Positions 19,794-27,140 of a DNA stretch of 64,000 nucleotides are shown in pieces. A program made the translations under genes and the position numbers. Origin of the DNA: Paenibacillus vietnamensis (GTDB lineage: Bacteria; Bacillota; Bacilli; Paenibacillales; Paenibacillaceae); contig NZ_JAHMHW010000005.1 in NCBI RefSeq assembly GCF_020169515.1, positions 282,593 through 346,592 of the forward strand, read 5' to 3'. The notes beneath the pieces were generated by a model. The model worked only from the letters and a program-made list of their open reading frames with translations. It made no database searches and was not told the origin of the DNA. The stretch's first letter is position 1. Every line of letters begins with the position of its first letter.

Positions 19794-20300
19794 TCTGATG
19801 CACTTTGTACATCAGATGGGGGTATTTGGAGACTAGTAGGAGGTTCTGATGTACTTTGTGCATCAGATGGAGGTATTTGGAGACTAGCTGAAGGTTCTGA
19901 TGTATTTTGTACATCAGATTCGGGTCCGAGTAACTGATTTGGCGTGTTGCGGCTGAAGTCTGCTGCAAAAGTGCAGCAGAGTTCGATCCGGAGACGTCGA
20001 TGTCAGGTTTCTGATGTACTTTGTGCATCAGATGGAGGGACATGGAAGCTAGTTGGAGATTCTGATGTACTTTGTACATCAGATGGAGGAATATGGAGAC
20101 TAGCTGAAGGTTCTGATGCACTTTGTACATCAGATGGAGGAATATGGAGACTAGCTGAAGGTTCTGATGTACTTTATGCATCAGATTCGGGTCCGAGTAA
20201 CTGATTTGGCGTGTTGCGGCTGAATTCTGCTGCAAAAGTGCAGCAGAGGTCGATCCGGAGACGTCGATGTCAGGTTTCTGATGCACTTAATGCAGCAGAA
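19794..20300. repeat. 51-nt-period hairpin array, locus 2 (ten hairpins)
   Basis: Ten hairpins start near 19795, 19846, 19897, 19960, 20011, 20062, 20113, 20164, 20227 and 20278. Most steps are 51 nt, two are 63. Eight have arms TCTGATGYAC/GTRCATCAGA around a TTT loop; those at 19960 and 20227 have arms TCTGCTGCA/TGCAGCAGA around AAAG. Spacers of about 28 nt are near-identical within the array (GGAGACTAGCTGAAGG core), unlike CRISPR spacers. A block of about 137 bp (19897-20033) is duplicated at 20164-20300. Long frames with 17-residue periods are open on both strands only because 51 is a multiple of three; I do not annotate them as genes. Confidence 0.9.
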
Positions 20301-20323
20301 TATAATCCGCATTAGGTTCGCAT

Positions 20324-20364
20324 AAGCAAGGAGGGCCAGCTACTAAAAGCCGGCCCTCCTGCTT
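20324..20364. terminator. hairpin at the end of the AIM24-like gene
   Basis: AGGAGGGCC and GGCCCTCCT arms, extended by AAGC/GCTT with a one-base bulge, surround a 13-nt loop. It lies between the hairpin array and the minus-strand stop codon. The T-run is weak. Confidence 0.55.
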
Positions 20365-21053
20365 CATTTAATATAAACGCCTCCAAACGGAAGCACCTCT
20401 CGCAAAATTCGCTTTATAAATCCGCCGTTCTGCAGCTGCTCCTCCAGCTCCGCATCGCGGGAGCCGGTCTGGATCAAGACGGGCCCGCTGCCGCGGATTT
20501 CCCACTGAACGTTCATGTGCTGGCTGGCCAGCTTGTTACCGTAGACGGACAGCTCAATAGATGCTTTCTCGGGGTAGGCGACGAGCGCGCCAGTCTCGAC
20601 GTACAGCGGCCGGGTGGGGTGAAGCTGGATCGGCATCAGATCCCCGGCCGTGATAACGCCGAGCGTTCCCGGCCCGGAAAAGCGCATGCGGACGAATTCT
20701 TTTGTAATCCAGGCGTTTTTCAGCTTCTGCACGACCGACTTGAACTGCATCCCGTCTGAGAAAAAGATAACGTGGCGGAAATCGAACAGCAGATCGCTAT
20801 GCTCACCGATCGGCACCGACTCCAGCGAACAGCCTGCCGGAAGGCCGAGGATAAACTCGGACGGTCCCGAGAGGGCGGAACGGATCCACCTCTTCTTGCG
20901 GTAAATGCCGGCCAAATCCATAAAGCGGTCCTCGCGGCTTTGCGGCGCCCCTTGGTAGGCGACAATCGACTTGGGATGCAGGACGTGGAGCTTGTCGCCA
21001 TCCTCAAGCCGGACATGAACATGACCCGTGCGTGCGGGAACGGTAACGTTCAT
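20364..21053 (-). CDS. AIM24 family protein
   Basis: A 229-residue protein of the AIM24 (DUF124, TerD-unrelated) family, a beta-sandwich fold with internal repeats. Typical pieces are LEDGDKLHVLHPKSIVAYQG, RFMDLAGIYRKKRW and FSGPGTLGVITAGDLMPIQL. Bacterial members are soluble and of unknown role; the yeast namesake affects mitochondrial inner membrane organisation. The start at 21053 overlaps the TGA of the upstream coiled-coil protein by four bases (ATGA), with GGAG 9 nt ahead. A longer frame would begin inside that gene. Coupling to a membrane coiled-coil protein suggests the two work together at the cell envelope (inference). Confidence 0.85.
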   Translation of the reverse strand: MNVTVPARTGHVHVRLEDGDKLHVLHPKSIVAYQGAPQSREDRFMDLAGIYRKKRWIRSALSGPSEFILGLPAGCSLESVPIGEHSDLLFDFRHVIFFSDGMQFKSVVQKLKNAWITKEFVRMRFSGPGTLGVITAGDLMPIQLHPTRPLYVETGALVAYPEKASIELSVYGNKLASQHMNVQWEIRGSGPVLIQTGSRDAELEEQLQNGGFIKRILREVLPFGGVYIK

Positions 21054-21526
21054 CCGCCGAAGCTCCGTCCGCTGTCCGAGCGCTGCCTGCGCCACACCGA
21101 ATAGCGCCACAGACGAAGCGAGACGTAGTAGGCCGCCGCTAGAGCCGCCACAATGGCCGCGATGCGGAAAAGCATGTCCGTAAACGATTCCCTGTCGCTC
21201 TTCATCCGCTCGAGCTCGGATTGTAAGCCTGCATTCCGGGCGATCAGCTGTTCGTTCTGCAGGCGGTATTGCTCGTTTTGCCCGGCCAGCTCCTGCTGCT
21301 TCCTCGCGTATTCTTCGGCGGCTATCCTCGATTGCTCAAGCTCCTCCTGCTGCTCGTCCAGAGCCGCTTTCGCTTCCAGGTACTGGGCTTCCAGCTCGCT
21401 GATTTTCTCGGGAGTATTGTAAATTTCCTTGATCCGGTCAAAAAATCCCGCATTAACCGGCACCGCTGCAATAAAAACCGATAACAGGCATGTCATCATG
21501 ACGGCGGATCGAAAACGTTTCAGCAT
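21050..21526 (-). CDS. secreted/membrane coiled-coil protein
   Basis: A 158-residue protein with an N-terminal signal (MLKRFRSAVMMTCLLSVFI, predicted cut after VNA). A long coiled coil at about residues 35-112 is rich in Glu, Gln, Leu and Ala. One membrane helix near residue 120-140 (LFRIAAIVAALAAAYYV) and a basic C-terminal tail follow. It would be anchored with the coiled coil outside. AAAGGGAG 7 nt before the ATG at 21526 is better than an ATG eight codons earlier, which has no ribosome binding site. Translationally coupled to the AIM24 gene. Family not recognised. Confidence 0.75.
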   Translation of the reverse strand: MLKRFRSAVMMTCLLSVFIAAVPVNAGFFDRIKEIYNTPEKISELEAQYLEAKAALDEQQEELEQSRIAAEEYARKQQELAGQNEQYRLQNEQLIARNAGLQSELERMKSDRESFTDMLFRIAAIVAALAAAYYVSLRLWRYSVWRRQRSDSGRSFGG

Positions 21527-21771
21527 CGCAGACTCCCTTTCATTCGACATAAGAGGGCTGATGCTTACATTTTACATTCTTTTCCGACATTAGTCACTCC
21601 AAGTTTCGCAAGATATTCCGTAGAACGTCAAAGATGTGCAGCGGCACATTTATGCTTACTATTTTAATAGCCTCAGATAGCTGCCTAGCACATCTATTTG
21701 CTTGCCTTAATAGGATGTTTAGAGTCACATAATCTGTAATGGGCACGAAATACTGAGGAGGCAAGCAGCGA

Positions 21772-22134
21772 ATGAAGAGAAAAAAATCAAGACCATGGAA
21801 GAACGTGAAGTCTTGTAAAAAGATGCAGAGGCACGTTCATGAATTCCAAGGAAGCACTAAACTGGCGGAAGAAGGGGATGACCGGCATAATCACCGCTTT
21901 GCAGGTGTTACAGGGCAGGCGATCCCTAAAGGAAGAAGTCATATCCATGAAATCGATCTCACGAGAACGGATTTCTTCGGCCATTTCCATAAACTGAAAA
22001 AGATTCGTACGGGACCGGCAATTCCGGTTGGAAACGGAAAACATGTACATTTCGTAACGGGTCAAACGACATTTAATGACGATCATGTCCACCAATTTAA
22101 ATTTGCAACATTAATTCAGGAACCTCTGGTGTAA
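21772..22134 (+). CDS. ymaF: YmaF family protein
   Basis: A 120-residue, His-rich basic protein of the YmaF family. It contains repeated histidine pairs HVHEFQGSTKLAE, DRHNHRFAGVTG, RSHIHEIDL, HFHKLKKI, GKHVHFVTG and DDHVHQFKFATLI, about one every 18-20 residues, consistent with metal binding. Function is unknown; relatives occur in spore-forming Bacillales. GAGGAGG lies upstream of the ATG. It lies just before a cluster of probable spore genes (gerP-like). Confidence 0.85.
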   Translation: MKRKKSRPWKNVKSCKKMQRHVHEFQGSTKLAEEGDDRHNHRFAGVTGQAIPKGRSHIHEIDLTRTDFFGHFHKLKKIRTGPAIPVGNGKHVHFVTGQTTFNDDHVHQFKFATLIQEPLV

Positions 22135-22172
22135 CGACAGAACGACAGAACGACAGAACGACAGAACGACAG
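22133..22172. repeat. five tandem copies of AACGACAG
   Basis: Five exact copies of the 8-bp unit AACGACAG start one base before the ymaF stop codon ends. The last copy is also the left arm of the terminator, so the terminator arm itself has been amplified, probably by slippage. Confidence 0.9.
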
Positions 22173-22201
22173 CCGATCAGGATGATTGGCCGTCGTTTTT
22201 G
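22165..22201 (+). terminator. rho-independent terminator after ymaF
   Basis: A 15-position stem with one mismatch (AACGACAGCCGATCA against TGATTGGCCGTCGTT), loop GGA, then TTTTT. Because the left arm is repeated in tandem upstream, several alternative left arms can pair with the single right arm. Confidence 0.85.
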
Positions 22202-22266
22202 ACATACGCAGAACCGTTCGTATATAAAATGTAATATTCGATGTGCGGAGGCAAAGGGGTGTTCTT

Positions 22267-22836
22267 ATGCCTAAGAAGAGACCGAAACGAAGGAAAGCTT
22301 CCGGAGCCTCTCCCAAAAAAAGAAAGCCTGGAACAATAAAGCAGCGGAATGTCAGCCGGCAAGTATATCCGAATTCCTTTTTTACCGAGTACGCCAAAAT
22401 TATGGAAGCGGTCATCGGCAACTTAGGGGATCAGTTGATGAATATTGAAGTCAAACTGGCCGTTCAGCAGTTTTTGATCAATGAGACGATCGACGAATGG
22501 AGCCGTAAGGGCGGATTCAGTCAAAGCGAAGTGAAAGGCTTGTACGAGCGGACGTATCAGTATTGGAAAAATGACTTGAAAGAGCAGGGCAAGCCCTTTG
22601 CGGAGCTTGATCTTCTGAACCGTCCTGCATTAGAAATCTATAACAGCATGTTGAAGAAAAGCGGATTTTCCGATGCCATGAAAAATTTGTCCAGTCCGTC
22701 CGAAATTAACGAGAGGCTGGAGGAAGAGTCTGAAATGATCGGACAAATGAAAGATGAAATGAAGGGGATCAAACGGGAATTTTTGAGGCAGAAGCTGGAA
22801 ATGATGAAACGCACCCTGAAAAAAGACGGGGTATAA
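22267..22836 (+). CDS. hypothetical basic protein near gerP-like genes
   Basis: A 189-residue soluble protein. Residues 1-28 are very basic (MPKKRPKRRKASGASPKKRK). The rest is helical, with IMEAVIGNLGDQLMNIEVKL and a charged C-terminal coiled-coil-like tail (EMIGQMKDEMKGIKREFLR). AAAGGGGTG before the ATG at 22267 sets the start. It converges with the gerPC-like gene across a shared 18-bp-stem terminator. No family recognised; the basic head suggests nucleic-acid or spore-component binding, but this is weak. Confidence 0.75.
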   Translation: MPKKRPKRRKASGASPKKRKPGTIKQRNVSRQVYPNSFFTEYAKIMEAVIGNLGDQLMNIEVKLAVQQFLINETIDEWSRKGGFSQSEVKGLYERTYQYWKNDLKEQGKPFAELDLLNRPALEIYNSMLKKSGFSDAMKNLSSPSEINERLEEESEMIGQMKDEMKGIKREFLRQKLEMMKRTLKKDGV

Positions 22837-22869
22837 GCAACATAATGCTGCTTATACTCCGTCTTTGTT
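22822..22869. terminator. bidirectional terminator with 18-bp stem
   Basis: AAAGACGGGGTATAAGCA (22822-22839) pairs along its full length with 22849-22866, with one G-T pair. The left arm includes the stop codon of the upstream gene. It serves both convergent genes. Confidence 0.85.
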
Positions 22870-22893
22870 TGGCTGCGCCGCCTGAACCGCCGT

Positions 22894-23883
22894 TTATGGA
22901 GCGGGCGGCAGCGGCGTACCGGCCGGCAGCGGCGATGTTCCCGGCGGCAGTACCGCGATACCCGGCGCAATTTCGATAGCTCCCGGAGGAAGCTCCATGC
23001 CGGGCTGGATGACGGTAGCTCCTTGCGGCACGGCCTCGGAAGGCGGCTCCTGTCCCGGAGCTAAGGGCGCACTGCCGCTTTGGAGCGTTGCGCCCGGCGG
23101 AAGCGGAAGCCCCGGCGGGATGACCACGCCTTGCGGAATGGTGGAGCCGGGAAGCAGTTGACCCACAACGTCGTCGCTTCCCGGGATCGATTCTGAACCG
23201 GGTGTCGTCGTTTGCGTCGCGCCAAACGGGAATCCCGGTACTGTCGAGCCAGGCGGGAATCCTGGCGTTGCCGCGCCGAACGGGAATCCCGGTGTTGCCG
23301 CGCCGAACGGGAACCCCGGCGCCGTCACGTCTGACGGGAACCCCCCGGGCGCAGCGGTGCCGGATGGGAGTCCCGCAGCTCCTGGCGCGGCAGTGCCTGA
23401 AGGGGCTCCCGGAGCCGCAGTGCCTGAAGGGGCTCCCGGGGCCGCAGTGCCTGAAGGAGCGCTTGCCTGCGGAGCGGGTGACGTAATATTCGTCGTCGTT
23501 ACGGTAGGCGGATTTGCTCCGGAAGGCGGCGAGCCGTTAAACAGGCCGATCTGCATAGAGCCGCTGAGCGACTCCAGGTTGATGGAGTCCAGAATGATGT
23601 CGAACTTTTCGAATTCGTTATGAATGTAGGTGTTAGAGGGCTGCCGGATTTGCTCGACTCTTTGTATGCCGGCTTGCAAATCGGCAACCTGTCTCTGCAT
23701 ATGAAGAAGCAGCCGGGACGTTTGCTGCTGCAGCTGCTGCAGCTGCTGAATGGATTGTATAATAACCGGATACGCGGCGGCCGCCGGATCCGAATAGTAG
23801 CTCTGGCTAGGGTCCTGATAAGGACTTGAATATCCGTACGAGCAATAATACGGATAATAGAGATAAGAATAAGGATAGTTCAA
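22894..23883 (-). CDS. GerPC-like spore germination protein with long Pro/Gly repeat tail
   Basis: About 329 residues. The first 20 are Tyr-rich (YPYSYLYYPYY). A Gln/Leu coiled coil follows (near residues 45-85), then a segment around residues 100-125 reading EFEKFDIILDSINLESLSG and SMQIGLFNG. This is the IERIEYKFDQLKIETLSGTLNIG-type motif of GerPC. After that come about 190 residues of Pro/Gly/Ala repeats of the form GxPSGTAAPGA and PGFPFGAATPG, far beyond the normal length of GerPC. GAGGGGGA 8-9 nt before a TTG at 23883 favours this start; another TTG at 23901 overlaps the preceding stop. It probably assembles into the spore inner coat for germinant passage; the tail role is unknown. Confidence 0.7.
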   Translation of the reverse strand: MNYPYSYLYYPYYCSYGYSSPYQDPSQSYYSDPAAAAYPVIIQSIQQLQQLQQQTSRLLLHMQRQVADLQAGIQRVEQIRQPSNTYIHNEFEKFDIILDSINLESLSGSMQIGLFNGSPPSGANPPTVTTTNITSPAPQASAPSGTAAPGAPSGTAAPGAPSGTAAPGAAGLPSGTAAPGGFPSDVTAPGFPFGAATPGFPFGAATPGFPPGSTVPGFPFGATQTTTPGSESIPGSDDVVGQLLPGSTIPQGVVIPPGLPLPPGATLQSGSAPLAPGQEPPSEAVPQGATVIQPGMELPPGAIEIAPGIAVLPPGTSPLPAGTPLPPAP

Positions 23884-23897
23884 GCGGGAGTTCCCCC

Positions 23898-24194
23898 TCA
23901 ATTCAAATTGCCGTTTCCGCCGTTGCCAAGGTCGTTAATCCGGTTAAACGGCGTAACGAACTTGTTGTTATTACCCGTATTGAAGGCGCCGGCGCCGCCG
24001 TGCTGCGTCGTCGTCGTCCTGCTGAAGTTGTTGTTGCTGTTAAAATTCTCGGTAGCCGTATTCTGGCTGCTGATCGGGTCAATGACCGCAAAGTCTCCAA
24101 CGTTAAAGGAGGCGGAGCCGCTCATCGTCGTGACGTTGATGTTTTTAATATTAATGTTTACTTTAGCGCGCTGTAAGCGGCGTCCGTATCCCAT
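23898..24194 (-). CDS. GerPA/GerPF-like spore germination protein
   Basis: A 98-residue protein. VNINIKNINVTTMSGSASFN leads into VGDFAVIDPISSQNTATENF, matching the SFNVGDxxxIxPxS...TxNF core of GerPA/GerPF proteins. The C-terminal half is an Asn/Gly/Thr-rich low-complexity tail. AAGGAGGAGGGG precedes the ATG. It is directly followed by the GerPC-like gene, as in gerP operons, though the other gerP members are not present here. Such proteins are made in the mother cell late in sporulation and affect permeability of the coat. Confidence 0.72.
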   Translation of the reverse strand: MGYGRRLQRAKVNINIKNINVTTMSGSASFNVGDFAVIDPISSQNTATENFNSNNNFSRTTTTQHGGAGAFNTGNNNKFVTPFNRINDLGNGGNGNLN

Positions 24195-24354
24195 CGAAGA
24201 CCCCTCCTCCTTCTGCCGTTGAAACTCTTACATTGTTCCATACCCGATCCTGTCAAATCTTCGAATATAATAGGATATGTTTTCTCGCCGTAAAAGAACA
24301 TTGATTTTTGTAAAATAGGCTTGTTATTCGGCGTTTCAACCGTAGCAAAATGAG

Positions 24355-25360
24355 GTGATGCCCGTAAAAATTTATTTGGCCGGCGCAGGCGACACGCCCC
24401 GAAGCATCGCTATACGGTCCGCAGTAACGCTGCAGAGCTTATTGGCCGCAAATCCTTCGATTGTTCATGCGGATCAGCCGGTTCGCGGCATGCAGGTCGT
24501 CATTCCTGAAGCTCCCTTTCTGCAATATGCGGAGGCTCCGGATACCAATGTAACCTCCAGCCGATTATGGATAAAAACGGTTCCGCTCGAAGAAATGGCT
24601 CATATCGAATATGACGCTGTCATTGTCGGGACGGGAGCGGGAGGAGGAGCCGCTCTTTGGCGATTATGCCAGCGCCGGAAAGGAACGGAGAAACGGATCG
24701 GCGTAGTCGAAGCGGGGGATCCGATCCTGCCGACGAACGGCAGAAACCTCTCGATATTGTCCGATGAGCTTGGAGAATATTATACGTCGCTGACAAAGCC
24801 TTGGCCTCCCCTGAGTTTCGCGGGGCGCGGCTGTTGACGGCCCTCGGCGGCAGAACGCTGCTCTGGGATGCGGTTACCCCGCGGATGCATCCTTCCGTAT
24901 TTGCACGTTGGCCAATTCCTTATTCGGAAATCGAACCCTATTACACGAGCCCCGTTTCGAAAACGGGATCCGTCTAAATCATGCCAATAAGGACAGCTAT
25001 GGCAATCCGAGCGTTCAAATCGAATACTCGCTTTCAGCTGCTGATCGGAAGGTCACTGCACAAATGCTATCTGCGGTTCAAGATGCCTTGAGGGCGTCTA
25101 ACCTCGAACCTTCCCAGCCGACTGAAAGTACTTCCGGCGTCCGGCCGCCTGGCTCCGGCAACCACGAGACAGGCACTTGCCGCATGGGGGAGGATCCTCA
25201 CACTTCTGCGACGAACCGATATGGCCAAATTCACGGCATTGCCGGACTTTACGTCGCCGACAACAGCGTTATTCCGTACGCGGGTGCAGCCAATCCAACG
25301 CTGACTTCCGCAGCGTTAGCCATTCGTACGGCGGATTATATTAGCGGGCAGGAGGCTTAA
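24355..25360 (+). pseudogene. broken LysM-GMC oxidoreductase
   Basis: The first frame (24355-24837) encodes a LysM-like head (KIYLAGAGDTPRSIAIRSA...IPE) and a GMC start with VGTGAGGGAALWRLCQRR. Near 24805 the frame shifts; frame 3 continues as PEFRGARLLTALGGRTLLW and WPIPYSEIEPYYT until about 24945. About 215 codons of the middle are then missing. A third frame resumes as RFENGIRLNHANKDSYGNPS and runs to the intact catalytic end NHETGTCRMGEDP...AANPT. Alignment with the intact paralogue at 734-2224 shows both lesions clearly. Two frameshifts plus a deletion rule out function as an enzyme. Confidence 0.85.
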
Positions 25361-25391
25361 GGGAATGGGGGTGTAGAGCCGGTTGTTCAAT

Positions 25392-25429
25392 AAAAAAAGC
25401 AGGAAGAGGCGCTGCGCCCTTCCTGCTTC
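25392..25429 (-). terminator. rho-independent terminator of galM
   Basis: GCAGGAAG and CTTCCTGC arms around a 12-nt loop, with seven A on the left (seven T in minus-strand transcripts). Confidence 0.8.
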
Positions 25430-25438
25430 AGTTGTTGT

Positions 25439-26440
25439 CTATGCTTTTTTGAGGTACAAGCGGCTCGTTTCCTCCCAGATGCCGCCCGGCTCCAGCGAGA
25501 CGAAGCCTTTTTGCTCGTCAGGAAGGTCCACGTTAGGCGCGTTCACCAGGTTAAGCTGCGGCTCCGGACAGAAGAAGCCCGGTGTATTGCCGTTATTCCA
25601 GATCATCCACTGCTTGTAGCCCGTGCCGACGTCGTAGACGAGCGTCACGTTATTGCGCGTATCCGTAAGCTCCATGGCATTACGGCCATTTTGCGGCTCC
25701 GAGGTGTAATGGTTGTCCATCGACGCCCAGAAAGGATTTAGCCCTTCGGACTTCATCGCTTCCTCTTCGGGAAGGAGTGTCTGGTAGCTTCCGGTCGGCA
25801 GCATCCGATCGCTTAGCTCCCAGCGGTTGCCGGTCGTGAGCGTGAATCGGTAATCCTCGGACGTGCTGTTAGGCGCGAACGGCGCATTGACCGCCGTATG
25901 GAAAGCAAGCATGCAAGGCATTGCATCCGTTCCTTCGTTATGTACGGATACATGCTGCAGAAGGCCGGTGTCGTTCAGCGAGTAACGAAGCTTGATCGTG
26001 AAGCGGTGTGGCAGGTATTTGTAAATATCGTGTGTTTCGTCGATTGAGATTTTCAGAGAAACGTAGCTTTCGGTTTTGTTCGTGCCGAAGTCCTCTACGT
26101 TCCATGCCGCCGTATGGAAGAAGCCGTGCAAATGGTTGCCGGTCTTCGCTTCGTTCACCGGGAAGGTGTATGTTCTGCCGTTCCAGGTAAACGTTCCGTC
26201 CTCGTACCGGTTCGGCGGAAACAGAACGGGAATGCCGTGGACGCCCGGATTGGCTCTAAATGCGTCCATTTCCCCGGCCGACGGCTCGCGAAGGATCGTG
26301 TAGCCGTTCACTTTATCGCGGAAAGCGATGAGATTCGCACCTACCGCAGGCAAAACGGCCGCTTCATACGCGCCCCATTGCAGCCAGACGGCTTGTTCGT
26401 CATGGAATGCTTGTTCGAATGCTTGACCTTGTGTAGACAT
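25439..26440 (-). CDS. aldose 1-epimerase (GalM family)
   Basis: A 333-residue beta-sandwich mutarotase. Family landmarks are GANLIAFRDKVNGYTILREP, GIPVLFPPNRYEDGTFTWNG, the HLHGFF histidine (general acid/base region), MLAFHTAVNAPF with the second His, and FCPEPQLNLVNAPN with the catalytic Glu. It interconverts alpha and beta anomers of free hexoses in the cytoplasm and would support LacZ, xylose and mannan breakdown products. GGAGG 6 nt before the ATG at 26440 sets the start. It stands alone on the minus strand with its own terminator. Confidence 0.92.
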   Translation of the reverse strand: MSTQGQAFEQAFHDEQAVWLQWGAYEAAVLPAVGANLIAFRDKVNGYTILREPSAGEMDAFRANPGVHGIPVLFPPNRYEDGTFTWNGRTYTFPVNEAKTGNHLHGFFHTAAWNVEDFGTNKTESYVSLKISIDETHDIYKYLPHRFTIKLRYSLNDTGLLQHVSVHNEGTDAMPCMLAFHTAVNAPFAPNSTSEDYRFTLTTGNRWELSDRMLPTGSYQTLLPEEEAMKSEGLNPFWASMDNHYTSEPQNGRNAMELTDTRNNVTLVYDVGTGYKQWMIWNNGNTPGFFCPEPQLNLVNAPNVDLPDEQKGFVSLEPGGIWEETSRLYLKKA

Positions 26441-26554
26441 TGGAATCCTCCCAATCAAATGTATCATGCCCAACCCTAAGAATAGCAGGACGGGAGGAAA
26501 CAAACAACCGCCCTTTTCCGCGTATTTGCGGTATAAGGGCGGCTGGCGATGCCA

Positions 26555-26917
26555 TTACGGCGTGATGCGCAAATCCTTGCTTGAGGACCGCTGCGAGAAC
26601 AGCTGCTGGATCACGTATTGCTTACGGCGGTTAACGGTGACCTGCTTCGATTCGGAAACGTCCGTCCCGAAATAAATGGTGCCGTCGCTGATCGTCTTGA
26701 TCTTGCCGATATTGATGTAGCAATTGGAGCTGATCGGATAGAAGCCGTGGTCACGCGTCAATTGCTGGATCTGCTCGGCAGTCATTCTCTTTTTAATATT
26801 ATAGTTTCTGCCGTGGAAGCTTACGAGACCCTGGATACCGGTCTTGAAGTACAAAATGTCCGATTCCAAATCAAAATCCTCATATACGTTCCGTTCGCTC
26901 AGTGATTTATTCACCAT
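26555..26917 (-). CDS. LytTR-type DNA-binding protein
   Basis: A 120-residue protein consisting almost entirely of a LytTR-like domain (ILYFKTGIQGLVSFHGR, GFYPISSNCYINIGKIKTIS, VTVNRRKQYVIQQLF), without a receiver domain. Such free-standing LytTR proteins bind direct repeats through beta-strands. AAAGGGGGAA before the ATG at 26917 gives the start. Its promoter region carries a match to the catabolite-responsive element, so its synthesis probably depends on carbon supply. Targets are unknown. Confidence 0.82.
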   Translation of the reverse strand: MVNKSLSERNVYEDFDLESDILYFKTGIQGLVSFHGRNYNIKKRMTAEQIQQLTRDHGFYPISSNCYINIGKIKTISDGTIYFGTDVSESKQVTVNRRKQYVIQQLFSQRSSSKDLRITP

Positions 26918-26952
26918 CTTGATTCCCCCTTTAGAAAAGTGAACAACTGACG

Positions 26953-26966
26953 TGTTAGCGCTTACA
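26953..26966. promoter_or_regulatory. candidate cre (CcpA) site in the LytTR gene promoter
   Basis: TGTTAGCGCTTACA matches the cre consensus TGWNANCGNTNWCA at every fixed position. It lies 36-49 nt before the LytTR start. On the minus strand it follows TACAAT, itself 18 nt after TTCACA, a plausible promoter, so CcpA here would block transcription. Confidence 0.65.
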
Positions 26967-27075
26967 TTGTAACATATCACAATAACTTTTGTGAAGTCTT
27001 ATATTTCGATAAATCGCAAAAGTTTACTAGAGTGATTACCTGGTAATAAGTGACATTTTCGCTCGAAAAAAGACA

Positions 27076-27104
27076 TTGTTTGCCGGGGCGGCTTGTGCTA
27101 TGGT
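27076..27104 (+). promoter_or_regulatory. promoter of the lactonase gene
   Basis: TTGTTT, a 17-nt spacer and TATGGT end about 37 nt before the predicted start codon. Both hexamers deviate at two positions from the sigma-A consensus. Confidence 0.45.
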
Positions 27105-27140
27105 CAGTTTAACGCTAAAAAATGCCGGAAGGTTGGGAGT

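Noticed and set aside
19741..20286. 181-codon minus-strand gene with 17-residue repeats
   Set aside because: It is a by-product of a 51-nt repeat, has no ribosome binding site and overlaps the lacZ terminator hairpin.
19794..20300. CRISPR array from evenly spaced palindromic repeats
   Set aside because: The spacers are near copies of one another, the repeats vary, and no cas gene is in the window.
23700..23760. CTGCTGCAGCTGCTG tract as another hairpin-family copy
   Set aside because: It is coding DNA for a Gln/Leu coiled coil in the GerPC-like protein, which explains the repeat.
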